NCBI RefSeq assembly: GCF_022790535.1
Contig: NZ_LOHG01000004.1
Coordinates: 393,890 to 457,889, forward strand
Origin: Pseudomonas maioricensis
Lineage (GTDB): Bacteria > Pseudomonadota > Gammaproteobacteria > Pseudomonadales > Pseudomonadaceae
DNA length: 64,000 bases
Direction: 5' to 3'
In this document: positions 52,195 through 61,177 of the stretch, in pieces
Layout of the letters: each line of letters begins with the position of its first letter
Numbering within the stretch: the first letter of the stretch is position 1
Translations under genes and position numbers: made by a program
The notes under the pieces: model-generated
Database searches by the model: none
Told to the model about the DNA's origin: nothing
The model's input: the letters and a program-made list of their open reading frames with translations, nothing else

Positions 52195-52275
52195 CGGTAA
52201 ACCGGCTTCGTCCTTGCATGACGGGGATGAAACCCTAACCGCTTGATCACACGCATAAATTTTTCAGAACAAGGG

Positions 52276-52304
52276 TTGACACATATCCCTTATCCGCGAA
52301 TAAT
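52276..52304 (+). promoter_or_regulatory. promoter of tRNA-Met
   Basis: TTGACA (52276-52281) and AATAAT (52299-52304) with 17-base spacing, followed by a GC-rich GCGCGCC stretch like the discriminators of stringently controlled stable-RNA promoters. Confidence 0.7.
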
Positions 52305-52315
52305 GCGCGCCACTT

Positions 52316-52392
52316 GGCTACATAGCTCAGTTGGTTAGAGCATAGCATTCATAATGCTGGGGTCCGGGGTTCAAGTCCCTGTGTAGCCACCA
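52316..52392 (+). tRNA. tRNA-Met (CAT anticodon), elongator
   Basis: 77 bases with encoded CCA. Acceptor stem GGCTACA / TGTAGCC, anticodon loop TTCATAA, T arm GGTTCAAGTCC. The fully paired acceptor stem argues for the elongator rather than the initiator form; tRNA-Ile2 with a modified C34 is the alternative. Confidence 0.94.
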
Positions 52393-52432
52393 AGTACCTG
52401 CTTCGTGACATCATCGATGCTCATGAAGCAAC

Positions 52433-52460
52433 AAGAAGCCCGCCTAGTGCGGGCTTTCTT
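52433..52460 (+). terminator. intrinsic terminator after tRNA-Met
   Basis: AAGCCCGC / GCGGGCTT stem followed by TCTTG. Confidence 0.85.
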
Positions 52461-52705
52461 GTTTCTGGGGTTTGCCCCTCACACATCCCAGAACGCCGAT
52501 ACATAACGTATCCAAATGCCCCTCCCTACCGGTCCATTTTCCTCTAAAACTATTGTGCGGCGCCCCGGCTGATGACGCTTTTAAGGGCACGCGGGCATAT
52601 GCATCGCGTAGCTATTTTCAGTTGAACATGCCTCAGTCTCACCGACGAACAGCAGTTGTCAAAAAACACAACCAGAGTAGCATCGACCCATTGACAGGGA
52701 AGCCC

Positions 52706-53038
52706 ATGGATATACTCAAGCCATCTCGTTTTGACGACGCAGCGATCTTATATCCGAACGACAAGGCAGCCCTTGAACGGTGCCTGCGCCTTTTGAGAAT
52801 GGCCCGCCCTAAAGAGTTCGCGGACCTACAAAAGCTGTTCGGTACGCATGGTGTCGACTTGTTCAAGCCGAGAGCCGCGATGAATTGGGTCGTGATTGAC
52901 GTAGGCGGCAACAACCTCAGGGTGATAGGCGGCATCCACTACACCCGGCAAAAATTCTACGTCAAACACATCTATACGCACGCTGATTACGACGTTGCCA
53001 ACGTCTGGTACGCAAGAAACAAAGGGGTAAAACGATGA
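52706..53038 (+). CDS. HigB-type toxin (RelE-like mRNA interferase)
   Basis: 110-residue protein. The C-terminal part MNWVVIDVGGNNLRVIGGIH followed by KFYVKHIYTHADYDVANVW is the HigB toxin signature, an RNase that cleaves mRNA on the ribosome. GGGAAG six bases before the ATG at 52706 supports this start; in-frame ATGs further upstream (52628) are possible. Overlaps the antitoxin gene by four bases. Toxin-first order is typical of higBA. Confidence 0.85.
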   Translation: MDILKPSRFDDAAILYPNDKAALERCLRLLRMARPKEFADLQKLFGTHGVDLFKPRAAMNWVVIDVGGNNLRVIGGIHYTRQKFYVKHIYTHADYDVANVWYARNKGVKR

Positions 53039-53664
53039 GCGCAGCGCGAGCCAACTTTCAAACCGTAGCAGCAACGCTTGGCGAGTTATACGCGGTACTG
53101 GAGCGCCTGCGCGGCGAGTTTGTGCACGGCATCAAGACTCCTGCCGACTATGAGCGTGCGACCTATCTGCTTGATGAGCTCACCGATGGGCGCGCCCTGA
53201 GCAACGTAGAGGAGAAAATCCTCGTCGAGCTTGAGGACGAAATTCTGGCCTATCAGCGTGACTCTGATCAGTTTCGCGAATCCAATGCCAAATTCGAAGC
53301 AACTTGCACCCCCATACAACTGATCAAGGATCTGATGGAAACGCTCGCGCTCAGCGGTTCGGATCTTCCTGAGATAGGTGATAAAACGGCGGTTTCCAAG
53401 GTACTCAGTGGCGATCGTCCCATCAGTCACAAGATGGCTTACGCGCTGGCAGAAAGGTTTGCAATGGAGCCGGGCGCTTTCATATCTGCTGTTCCGGCAA
53501 AGGTAGCTCAAACCAGAAACGCTCCTTCAGCCAAGAAGACGTCTGGTTATTACCCTGCTCACAATAACGCTGAGAGTGCACGCTCAGTGAAGGACGCCGG
53601 TACCGGTGCATACAACGCGACAGTGTCGAAAAGCCGCCGAAAAGGCGGCCTTCAAGAAACATAG
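53035..53664 (+). CDS. HigA-type antitoxin with helix-turn-helix domain
   Basis: 209 residues. The N-terminal about 85 residues are helical and the XRE-type DNA-binding domain lies at about 98-150 (TPIQLIKDLMETLALSGSDL ... AVSKVLSGDRPISHKMAYAL). It should neutralise the upstream HigB-like toxin and repress the promoter. The last 45 or so residues are low-complexity, and their coding sequence contains the terminator hairpin of the convergent receptor gene. The family usually ends near residue 160. Confidence 0.85.
   Translation: MSAARANFQTVAATLGELYAVLERLRGEFVHGIKTPADYERATYLLDELTDGRALSNVEEKILVELEDEILAYQRDSDQFRESNAKFEATCTPIQLIKDLMETLALSGSDLPEIGDKTAVSKVLSGDRPISHKMAYALAERFAMEPGAFISAVPAKVAQTRNAPSAKKTSGYYPAHNNAESARSVKDAGTGAYNATVSKSRRKGGLQET
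53631..53652 (-). terminator. intrinsic terminator of the siderophore receptor gene
   Basis: On the minus strand GCCGCC-TTTT-GGCGGC is followed by TTTTCG, 22 bases after the receptor stop. It lies inside the 3' end of the HigA gene. Confidence 0.8.
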
Positions 53665-53673
53665 CTAGGTGCT

Positions 53674-56100
53674 TCAGAAATCCCAGCGCGTCGACACCAT
53701 TACGTTACGCGGATCGCCATAGTACGAAGATCGGTAGAAGCCGATGTTGGTGAAGTACTTCTTATCAAACGCATTATTCAGGTTCACCGAAGCGGACAGG
53801 TTTTTGCTGATCTGATAGCGCGCCATCAGATCAACCAGCCAGTACGGATCCTGGGAAAACTCTTGATTGACCCCCTTGCCGTTATCGACATCCTGCCAGC
53901 CTGTGCCTTGCCAGCGAGCGCCACCTCCGAGCGTGAGTTTGTCGAGGCTGCCGGTAAGCTTGTAACTGGTGTAGAAGTTGAGCTGATCTTCAGGCTCCCA
54001 GGTTGAAAGCTTCTTGCCGTCTTCACCGCGGATCACCTTGTGGGTGTAGCCCGCCTGCAACTGCCAGCCGGGTGCCAGCTCACCAGATATCTCGGCTTCA
54101 TAACCTTTGGTCTTGGCCTTGACGCCCACATAGGCCCAGTCCACCAGCGAGCCCACCGGAATATTGTTGTTGAACTCGGTATCTTCTTCCGCTCGGTTCG
54201 TCTCGTGAATCTCGAAGTAGGCGAGGCTTGCGTTCAGGCGCCCGTCGTAGAACTCGCCCTTTAGCCCCAACTCATAGTTCTTGCCTTCATCGGGCTCAAC
54301 CATTTTGTTGGTTCGGTCAGGGCGTAGCTGTTGCGGCATGAAGATTTCGGTATAGCTGGCGTACGCCGAGAAGTTGTCGTTTAGGTCATACACCACGCCA
54401 ACATAAGGGATGACCTTGCCGGTCTCCTTCGAGTCGTTGGTTCCAGTCAATCGGTAGTCAGTCAACCGCGAGCCGAGCAACAGGGACAGGTCTTCTGTGA
54501 GGCTAAGCCGTGTTGAAAAGTACACTGCAGCCTGGCGTGTTATGTCGTCTTTCTTGGTCACCGGCCCCCAATCCGGTTCGAGACTGTCACCGTCCCAGGC
54601 ATAGAGATCAAAGTTGTTGCTGTCTCGATACTTCGCGCTGTAGTAATCATCTCCCTTCCAATGCGTACGCGAAATCGAAGACCCCAAGACCAGTTGATGT
54701 TCACGTCCGCCCAGATCGAAGGGGCCCGAGAGATAAAAGTCGCCGTTGTTGCTGATGGTCCGGCCGGAGTACTTGGCGGCATAGACTGCCGCCCTGTCGG
54801 TGCTGTTGCGCAGAGGAGCCGAATAGCCCAAGGGAGCGTCGTAACCGTTCAATTGGTTGCTGTAGTTGGCCTTGGCAACCCAGCCGTTATCCAGGTTATG
54901 TTCCAGCGTCGCAAACAGGCTGCGGCTGTATTGCTGCCACCCACTCCACTTCGGCCCATTGTTATAGGAGCGATCAAAGCTGATGTTGTTGCCCTGCCCG
55001 TCGAACAGGGAGCGACTGCCTGACCAGCTTGAGCCTTTGGGATCATTGTTTTGATAATCGGCGCCGACCGTCAGAAGCGTGTCAGGCGAGAGATCGAACT
55101 CAAGAATGCCGTAATAGACATTGGTCTTGCGCTCGTAGTGGTCCATGAACGAATGCTTGTCCTGATAGACCGTCACCGCGCGCCCACGCACATTACCGCT
55201 CTCGGTCAGTGGGCCACTGACATCAAGCTCCGAGCGGTAGTTGTCCCAGGACCCCGCCCCCAGGTCCACATGCCCCTTGAAATCAGCCGTCGGCTTTTTG
55301 CGAACCAGATTGATCGTACCGCCCGGCCCACCCGCGCCGGTCATTAACCCTGTGGTGCCCTTCAACACTTCGACGCGGTCGTAGATTGCCATGTCGCTCA
55401 GGGTTTGCCCGGCCGCATAACCGTCATTGCGCGTAGTGGGAACGCCATCGTACTGGAAGTTCTGGATAGCAAAGCCGCGGGCGAAATAGTTGGTCCGCTC
55501 AGTGTCGTAGGTCGATACGGTAATACCTGGCGTATGACGCATGACATCGTCGATGGAGTTCAGCGCGAAGTCGTCCATGGTCTGACGAGTCACCACCGAG
55601 ATCGATTGCGGCGTTTCCCGTGGCGTCAGCACCATGCGCGTCGCTGTGGCAATCGTCCCGGGCGTGTATGAACCTGAACCTTCTGTGACCGTACCCAACT
55701 GGTTGGCGCTGACCTGAGTTGCCTGCAGCTCCATCATGCCGATTTGGACTACCGGCCTGGGAACCACGCGATAGCCGCCCGACGCTTGCTCGGCCTGTAA
55801 ACCCAACGGACTCAACAGCCGTTCAAGGCCTTCTTCAACGGCAAAACTACCCTTTAACCCATTGCTCTGGACGCCTGCCGCCAGCGCAGAATCAATACCG
55901 ATCATCACGCCCGCCTGTTGCCCGAAAGCGCCCAGCACGCGGTCGAGACTATCGGCAGAGATGTTATAGGTCTGGCGTTGAGCGCGCTCTTGGGCGGCTG
56001 CCGTGGTCGCCGCCAAGGCGCCATGGCTAGCGGTCGCTACTGATAAACCTAAGATGACGGTGCGCAATGCACAGGCAAGCGGAGTGACGCGGCTGAGCAT
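53674..56100 (-). CDS. TonB-dependent siderophore receptor with signalling (STN) domain
   Basis: 808-residue outer-membrane transporter of ferric siderophores. Signal peptide to about residue 31, STN signalling domain at about 43-112 (YNISADSLDRVLGAFGQQAG), plug from about 150 (RETPQSISVVTRQTMDDF), beta-barrel ending with the terminal VSTRWDF. AGGAGAG precedes the ATG. The STN domain and the fecR-fecI pair upstream identify cell-surface signalling: siderophore binding would activate FecI, which transcribes this gene. Resembles FpvA/FhuE-type receptors; the siderophore is not identifiable. Confidence 0.95.
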   Translation of the reverse strand: MLSRVTPLACALRTVILGLSVATASHGALAATTAAAQERAQRQTYNISADSLDRVLGAFGQQAGVMIGIDSALAAGVQSNGLKGSFAVEEGLERLLSPLGLQAEQASGGYRVVPRPVVQIGMMELQATQVSANQLGTVTEGSGSYTPGTIATATRMVLTPRETPQSISVVTRQTMDDFALNSIDDVMRHTPGITVSTYDTERTNYFARGFAIQNFQYDGVPTTRNDGYAAGQTLSDMAIYDRVEVLKGTTGLMTGAGGPGGTINLVRKKPTADFKGHVDLGAGSWDNYRSELDVSGPLTESGNVRGRAVTVYQDKHSFMDHYERKTNVYYGILEFDLSPDTLLTVGADYQNNDPKGSSWSGSRSLFDGQGNNISFDRSYNNGPKWSGWQQYSRSLFATLEHNLDNGWVAKANYSNQLNGYDAPLGYSAPLRNSTDRAAVYAAKYSGRTISNNGDFYLSGPFDLGGREHQLVLGSSISRTHWKGDDYYSAKYRDSNNFDLYAWDGDSLEPDWGPVTKKDDITRQAAVYFSTRLSLTEDLSLLLGSRLTDYRLTGTNDSKETGKVIPYVGVVYDLNDNFSAYASYTEIFMPQQLRPDRTNKMVEPDEGKNYELGLKGEFYDGRLNASLAYFEIHETNRAEEDTEFNNNIPVGSLVDWAYVGVKAKTKGYEAEISGELAPGWQLQAGYTHKVIRGEDGKKLSTWEPEDQLNFYTSYKLTGSLDKLTLGGGARWQGTGWQDVDNGKGVNQEFSQDPYWLVDLMARYQISKNLSASVNLNNAFDKKYFTNIGFYRSSYYGDPRNVMVSTRWDF

Positions 56101-56208
56101 GAAGACTCTCCTGTCGAGAAGGGTTGGGTGGCCGCTTTTTCAGCGTCTTACCTGTCTTGATGCTTGAGATGAGAAATACTGCCGCACTCGCAGAAAAATA
56201 ATCCGAGG

Positions 56209-57177
56209 CTAGGCCGCAACGACGGTGGCCAGGTATCCAAACACCCTTTGCACACGCAAAGGCAGCACCTTGGCCAACAGGTCCAGGCTAGCGTCCGGGT
56301 GATCCAGTGAGAACGAGCCCGATACCTGCAAACCGGCAACCGCGGGATCACAACGCAACACGCCGCGTCGGTAGCGATCGAGTTGCTCAATCACCTCCCC
56401 CAGTGGCATGCGCTCGGCAATCAGCAGTCCTTTAGCCCAGGCCTCGGCGCTTGACGGCACGTTGTTCGGTTGCCCGCTGCGGAGACTGTCGAAAGTGAGT
56501 TGCTGACCACCATTGAGCCTGATACCGACGCCATGCAGCGGCTCGACCGACGCACTACCCGCGAGTAGTTGCACTTCGGTCCCCGGTCGGCGTGGCAGAT
56601 CCTGGCTGATGATCAACCGTGACAACGCCGTCGGCCGCACCCAGCCATTGGCCGTCCTGATGGACGTCATGTCGTTGGTACCGGTATTCAGTAATACCCT
56701 GCCGAGGTTTAGCGTCATGTCTGCGCCGCGAATGTCCAGCGCCGTGCGCGTATCCAGCTGCAGCTCAACCGCGTTAGCCAGACGCAGTTGCCGCCGCTCC
56801 CCCGTGGCGGTGTGATAGTCGCTGAACAGTTCCGGCAGCAACGCCCGCTCGCGCACGCTCAAGCCAAGGCATGTCGCGACACCCAGGCCGACGAAGCCTT
56901 TGAGCAAGGTGCGACGCGAGGTTGTGCTGCGCGCGTTCAACAGTTGCCGGGCATTGGACGCCGACACCGCATGAGTACTGCTGCGCATATCGCGGCCAAG
57001 CCCGACCAGTCGCTGCCAGGCTAATTCATGCTGAGGGCTTTCATTGCGCCACTGCTGACAGGCGCGCTGTTCGGCAACACCGCTGGTGCCCGATTGCAAC
57101 GTAACCATCCAGCTCAGGGCCTGGTCCAGCACGCTTTCGTCCACTGACTGATCGCGGGCAGCCTGGCCACGACTCAT
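56209..57177 (-). CDS. fecR: FecR-type anti-sigma / signal transducer
   Basis: 322-residue regulator. N-terminal cytosolic DUF4880 part (about 12-80, with LDQALSWMVTLQSG), a transmembrane segment at about 94-110, and the periplasmic FecR domain (YHTATGERRQLRLANAVEL onward). A twin-arginine motif, SRRTLLKG, precedes the membrane segment. The ATG at 57177 overlaps the fecI stop by four bases. It should relay the signal from the receptor's STN domain to FecI. Confidence 0.92.
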   Translation of the reverse strand: MSRGQAARDQSVDESVLDQALSWMVTLQSGTSGVAEQRACQQWRNESPQHELAWQRLVGLGRDMRSSTHAVSASNARQLLNARSTTSRRTLLKGFVGLGVATCLGLSVRERALLPELFSDYHTATGERRQLRLANAVELQLDTRTALDIRGADMTLNLGRVLLNTGTNDMTSIRTANGWVRPTALSRLIISQDLPRRPGTEVQLLAGSASVEPLHGVGIRLNGGQQLTFDSLRSGQPNNVPSSAEAWAKGLLIAERMPLGEVIEQLDRYRRGVLRCDPAVAGLQVSGSFSLDHPDASLDLLAKVLPLRVQRVFGYLATVVAA

Positions 57178-57683
57178 TGGCCGTACACCGCAAGATAGCA
57201 ATGCCGATAGGCTTTGAGCATGGCCTTCTGCACCACGTTCACGCTCAAGTCCATGCGCTCGGCGATCTGTGGATAAGTCAGTCCGTCGAGCTGCGAGAGC
57301 AGGAAAATCTCGCGCACTTTCATGCCGAGCCCATCCAGTACCTGTCCGACAGCATCCAGCGCTTCAAGCACCAGCAAGCGGGTTTCCGGTGAAGGCATTT
57401 GCTCAGGTTCAAGGATTGTCAGCGATTGCTCGTAAGCTCGCTCCAGCGCCTGACGACGGAAATACTGCCCGCACAAGCGGCTGGCAACCGTAGTCAGATA
57501 AGCCCGAGGCTCGCGGAAAATCGGCACGCTGCCACTGCTCAGAATCCGCACGAACGTATCCTGCGCCAGATCCAGAGCCAGATCCTGCCCTCCCAGCTTG
57601 CGCCGCAGCAACTGCACGACCCAGCCATGATGCTGAGCGTAGAGTTCACCCACAACGTGATGAGTAGAAGAGGATGAAGCCAT
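57174..57683 (-). CDS. fecI: FecI-type ECF sigma factor
   Basis: 169-residue iron-starvation sigma factor. Region 2 at about 12-75 (DLALDLAQDTFVRIL, EPRAYLTTVASRLCGQYFRR) and region 4 at about 110-160 (LDGLTYPQIAERMDLSVNVVQKAM). Would direct transcription of the downstream siderophore receptor. Preceded by a Fur-box-like sequence. Translationally coupled to fecR. Confidence 0.95.
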   Translation of the reverse strand: MASSSSTHHVVGELYAQHHGWVVQLLRRKLGGQDLALDLAQDTFVRILSSGSVPIFREPRAYLTTVASRLCGQYFRRQALERAYEQSLTILEPEQMPSPETRLLVLEALDAVGQVLDGLGMKVREIFLLSQLDGLTYPQIAERMDLSVNVVQKAMLKAYRHCYLAVYGQ

Positions 57684-57721
57684 CAGCGCGATATCCAGAG
57701 GGACTAAAGAAAGTCGCGCAT

Positions 57722-57740
57722 GATAATACTTCTCATTCGA
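57722..57740. promoter_or_regulatory. Fur-box-like site before fecI
   Basis: GATAATACTTCTCATTCGA agrees at 12 of 19 positions, by my hand alignment, with the consensus GATAATGATAATCATTATC. It lies about 40 bases upstream of the fecI ATG, as expected for an iron-repressed sigma factor gene. Confidence 0.65.
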
Positions 57741-57872
57741 TGCGGGTTAGGGTTTCTTTTGCTGATTCGATTTGAGCATTGACTGAGCAGCGGTTTCCGC
57801 TTTCCAGCTCAGTTGGCAAACCGCCTGAGTATCGCCTGATAAATCGTCTTCTCTAACAAATTGAAACCAATC

Positions 57873-57962
57873 TGTGGGAGCTGAGCTTGCTCGCGATAAA
57901 CGATGACTCGATTTTTGATTGGAACCGCATCAACCCAATCGCGGGCAAGCACCGCTCCCACA
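57873..57962. repeat. REP doublet, diverged arms
   Basis: Left arm TGTGGGAGCTGAGCTTGCTC, right arm the complement of TGTGGGAGCGGTGCTTGCCC. The arms differ more than in other doublets, as if two REP variants recombined. With the Fur-box-like site it accounts for the 326-base gap before the DUF6124 gene. Confidence 0.85.
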
Positions 57963-58009
57963 GACCCGCTGATGACGTGGGGCCGAGAGACTGAAAGGAG
58001 AAATGCTTA

Positions 58010-58273
58010 TCAGACGTTGAGCTTATTCAGCCGGACTTCCATCAACTCCAGCACATCACAGCTGTCTTGCAGCAACAGAAAAGCGGCCTCAGCGACGTGT
58101 GCCAGCTGGTTTTCATCGGTGTCTTTGGTCGTGGTGCTGGCTAAACAGCTCATCAGGTTTTTGACTGCGCGCAAGCGTTGTGTGGCGCAGAGGTGCAGGT
58201 CAGCCATGGGGGCTTCGGGGTTTATCGAAAGGACAGTATTGGGGAATTGGGACAGCGGAGCATGTTGGGTCAT
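58010..58273 (-). CDS. DUF6124/DUF3077-like protein
   Basis: 87-residue protein of a family expanded in Pseudomonas: a short N-terminal lead ending VLSINPEAPMADLHL, then two predicted helices (QRLRAVKNLMSCL, HVAEAAFLLLQDSCDVLELM). Start at 58273 has GGA seven bases upstream. Function unknown; similar proteins occur in many copies per genome in pseudomonads. Confidence 0.75.
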   Translation of the reverse strand: MTQHAPLSQFPNTVLSINPEAPMADLHLCATQRLRAVKNLMSCLASTTTKDTDENQLAHVAEAAFLLLQDSCDVLELMEVRLNKLNV

Positions 58274-58803
58274 GAAGGAATCCAGAGGGTAATGACTAAA
58301 ACTCACCACCCGTTTCGTCGCCAAACGAAATCAGGTGGCAACTGTGCGCAGGTTGGCGAACCGGTCATACCCACCCGGCAGACCCGAAGGTCTCCCGCGC
58401 ACAGCCGCCATAAATGTCGCCCGCACGAAGTGAAGACAACCAGCAACTGAAGCTGTTGAAAAGGTATGAGCCGGATCGCCAAATCCAGTCGCTGATGTGC
58501 AGCGACGGGGCGAATGATAGGTGCGGGGTTTGCTTGGTGCAACCGCTGTTAAACCGATGTTCAGGCTGGGTGAAATTGCTTCGTTGATAAGCCTGGATCA
58601 GACCTGCCCCCACTTTTGCTGTGCAAGAGTGGCCGTCCCGTCTTCGACGCTGCGCTGCCGCGTAGCAAGCGCGCTCCTACAGGCGAAAAGTATTCCATCA
58701 GAAGGTTAAATCTTGCTTGATGAGGCCCCGGCAATGCGGGCTTGATCCTACCCGCTAAATAACCGCAAATTACTCAAGTAAATGCCCGACCTGCGGACAT
58801 TCT
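58274..58803. other. 530-base intergenic region
   Basis: No supported gene. A single REP arm (complement of TGTAGGAGCGCGCTTGC) lies at 58659-58681. Short reading frames here lack ribosome-binding sites and protein-like composition. Confidence 0.6.
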
Positions 58804-59307
58804 GTGGACGCGCATTTGTTCAATTCACTAAGGCAACCAACCCTGATGGCCTTTGTATTAATTTTCATTGGTTTTCTGGCCTTTGCCTCGGGCTACATTG
58901 TCTCGCTTGAAGAGCGGCTTCAGCGCGATGGAAAGTTTTGCCCGTTCAGTGTGCGAACGAATCTTCAGGCATCTGTACGAGCACGCAAAACCTTGACCTG
59001 GTTGGGAATGCTGATTTGGGCAATAGCGGGTGCATGCTACCTCTGGGGGCCGCCGCTGGAGGCCTCGCCAGATGATCAACTCGGTGGACTGGGCGTTATC
59101 GGGCTGATCTTCGCGTTCATGTATTGGGGCCGTGCAAGAGAGCACGAATTCCGGAAAACCGGAGCCTCGACCGACTCATACGCTTATCAGGAGGCAATCG
59201 AGCCTCATGAATGGTGGCCGATTGCGTTCCGTGCTTTGGTTGATGTCGCGAAAATTCTGCTTTTTCTGATCTTGATGTACGGGATCAAGCGGTTGATCAA
59301 TCTCTAG
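58804..59307 (+). CDS. hypothetical membrane protein, four helices
   Basis: Up to 167 residues with hydrophobic segments at about 15-35 (MAFVLIFIGFLAFASGYIVS), 60-78 (WLGMLIWAIAGACYLWG), 95-112 and 145-165. The start is uncertain: a GTG at 58804 or an ATG at 58846 that begins right at the first helix. Overlaps the convergent AAA gene by four bases. Codon use fits the genome. No family recognised. Confidence 0.65.
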   Translation: MDAHLFNSLRQPTLMAFVLIFIGFLAFASGYIVSLEERLQRDGKFCPFSVRTNLQASVRARKTLTWLGMLIWAIAGACYLWGPPLEASPDDQLGGLGVIGLIFAFMYWGRAREHEFRKTGASTDSYAYQEAIEPHEWWPIAFRALVDVAKILLFLILMYGIKRLINL

Positions 59308-59834
59308 TGCAGAGCAGTCTGGCGGCGGAGCCTCTCAACCACCGCTAACACCGCACTCAACCGGCTCTCCTCCGACAAATCCCCCTCCAGCCTGAGCACT
59401 TCACAGCTGCGCTGTTCAAGCCACTTGCGGTGCTGCAGCAAACTGCGGCCCGGCTCGGTACCGCTGTCGTACTGCGCAGCCCATGCCAGAAACTCAGGCT
59501 TGGCAGCACCGAAGCGTTGCTCTTCACGCACCTTTAATCGCGCAAGGCGTATCTCGCTTGGAACGTAGAGGAAAACCACCAGATCGAAAGCATCTTCCAG
59601 CGCTTTGCCCCACCCCATTACCGAACCTGAAACTACAGCATTCGCGCTGGCACGCAGATCATTCAGCAATGCAGTACCGCGCTGATCCTTGGCGACCATC
59701 TGTTGATAAGGAGGATTGGTGGGCAGCCACTGATAGTCATCACCCTCCAGATGCCGGGCCGATAACGCATGAGACACGTCACGACCTAATGTGGAGGTGC
59801 CGGAGCCTGGTGCTCCAGTAATAAGGATGTGCAT
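59304..59834 (-). CDS. P-loop NTPase, adenylate-kinase-like
   Basis: 176-residue small nucleotide kinase-like protein. The Walker A motif GAPGSGTSTLG is at residues 7-17; the DLVVFLYVPSEIRLARLKVR strand and lid segment follow near 82-101. Resembles shikimate/adenylate kinase-like proteins of unknown substrate. No operon partner. Confidence 0.8.
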   Translation of the reverse strand: MHILITGAPGSGTSTLGRDVSHALSARHLEGDDYQWLPTNPPYQQMVAKDQRGTALLNDLRASANAVVSGSVMGWGKALEDAFDLVVFLYVPSEIRLARLKVREEQRFGAAKPEFLAWAAQYDSGTEPGRSLLQHRKWLEQRSCEVLRLEGDLSEESRLSAVLAVVERLRRQTALH

Positions 59835-59978
59835 ATTTTCGAGCCGATCGAGTATTGGAGCAGAGCCAGGTCTGCATGCTAGTTGATTAGCTCACGGTGA
59901 TCTATGAAACCTAGGCCCGCTTGACCTCCACCTAACTAGAGGTCTGAGACTGTCGGCTTTTCCATCAGGAGTTGTCCG

Positions 59979-60413
59979 ATGTCCAAGCCAGAATTCGCCC
60001 CCGCTTTCGATTTAACCAACCCGCCTGGCCTTTACGATCCCAGTTCAAATGGCTATTCCCATGTAGCCCAATTGCAACCGCAGGCGCAGCTTCTGTATAT
60101 CGCGGGCCAAGGTGGCGAAGACCTAAAGGGTCAACTGTCTCCAGTGTTTGCCGAACAAGCCAGACAGGCGCTCGCCAACCTTGCTATTGCGCTGCAATCC
60201 AAGGGCGCCAGCCTCCATGACGTATTCAAACTGACGTTACTGATCGTCGATCACGACCAGGAAAAACTGGCCACGTGGGTCGGGGAAATAGACCGGGCAT
60301 GGGGCGCGCCGATGAAGCCTGTGTGCACATTGATTCCAGTACCGCGTCTGGCACTGGACGGGATGCTGATTGAAATTGATGCTGTGGCAGCGCTGTTGCA
60401 CGCTCAGCAATAG
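59979..60413 (+). CDS. RidA family protein
   Basis: 144-residue member of the YjgF/YER057c/UK114 family, which deaminates reactive enamine/imine intermediates or acts as a chaperone. Features include LYIAGQGGEDLKGQ near residue 40 and a PVCTLIPVPRLALDGMLIEI end. The usual arginine in the NCRV-type motif (R105 in RidA) aligns with VPRLALDG, so catalytic activity is plausible. AGGAG seven bases before the ATG. Confidence 0.85.
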   Translation: MSKPEFAPAFDLTNPPGLYDPSSNGYSHVAQLQPQAQLLYIAGQGGEDLKGQLSPVFAEQARQALANLAIALQSKGASLHDVFKLTLLIVDHDQEKLATWVGEIDRAWGAPMKPVCTLIPVPRLALDGMLIEIDAVAALLHAQQ

Positions 60414-61177
60414 AAGCGGATCAGTGCGCGCAGTAATGTGGGAGCAGAGCTTGCTCGCGATGAACGATGACTCGGTTCAAGCCTGCACACCGAGTTGTCT
60501 GCATCGCGAGCAAGCTCTGCTCCCACAGAACCCACGCAGTCCCGGCCGGACCTACAAGATCAAGAGCTCGCTTGCAGGCAAACATAGAATCTCCCACAGC
60601 AAATAACGAGACGTTGCCCGAAACCATCAGGATTATCCCCATCATCGCCAAACTGGCCGATATGCCGCATGGAAATAGCACACAAGTACCATCTGCGACA
60701 CCACAACACCTTGACAACAAACCAGAAATAATTTGTCGCATCTTTTTCAAACCTGATAGCATCCCGCTACCCGTGATGAGCAGACGATACTTGAGTATCG
60801 CGCCTCAATGCTGAGCTGGATGAATACTGTTCATACAGCCGCACCTATGCAAACGAATCACAATTAGAGCAACCCTCGAGGTCTGCCAGCCCTGTTCCTG
60901 ATTGCGCGCCAGCGCCTGAGACGATCGCGAGTTGTACGTTGACTGGTAACGTATGCCTTTTACGTTGACCATCGCCAGGTTGGAAGAACCGCCAACCATC
61001 GCGTTTTGTTGAAACGATCCGGAACCTGAAAACGTCGCCGTTAATGTCCTTCAATCGAAGGCGAGTTCGGCTGCGCGCTATTCACGTTGGCTAAGGGGTT
61101 GCACAGCAGGTCGAGGCTTTCGATTTCCGAAAAGCACCGTCCGGGGTTTTCTTGTGAGCATTCATAGGGGCCTCACC
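60414..61177. other. 764-base intergenic region before the gluconate dehydrogenase genes
   Basis: Holds the REP doublet at 60437-60527 and a 16-base palindrome CGATACT-TG-AGTATCG at 60785-60800. Short frames on both strands have no ribosome-binding site or recognisable product. The promoter of the gad operon presumably lies in the last 200 bases, but I see no clear hexamers. Confidence 0.6.
60437..60527. repeat. REP doublet (REPIN)
   Basis: Perfect arms TGTGGGAGCAGAGCTTGCTC and complement, spacer with GATGACTCGG / CCGAGTT ends. Confidence 0.92.

Noticed and set aside
60805-61054. Two short minus-strand frames before the gluconate dehydrogenase genes
   Set aside because: No ribosome-binding site, no homology that I recognise and overlapping frames of equal quality.
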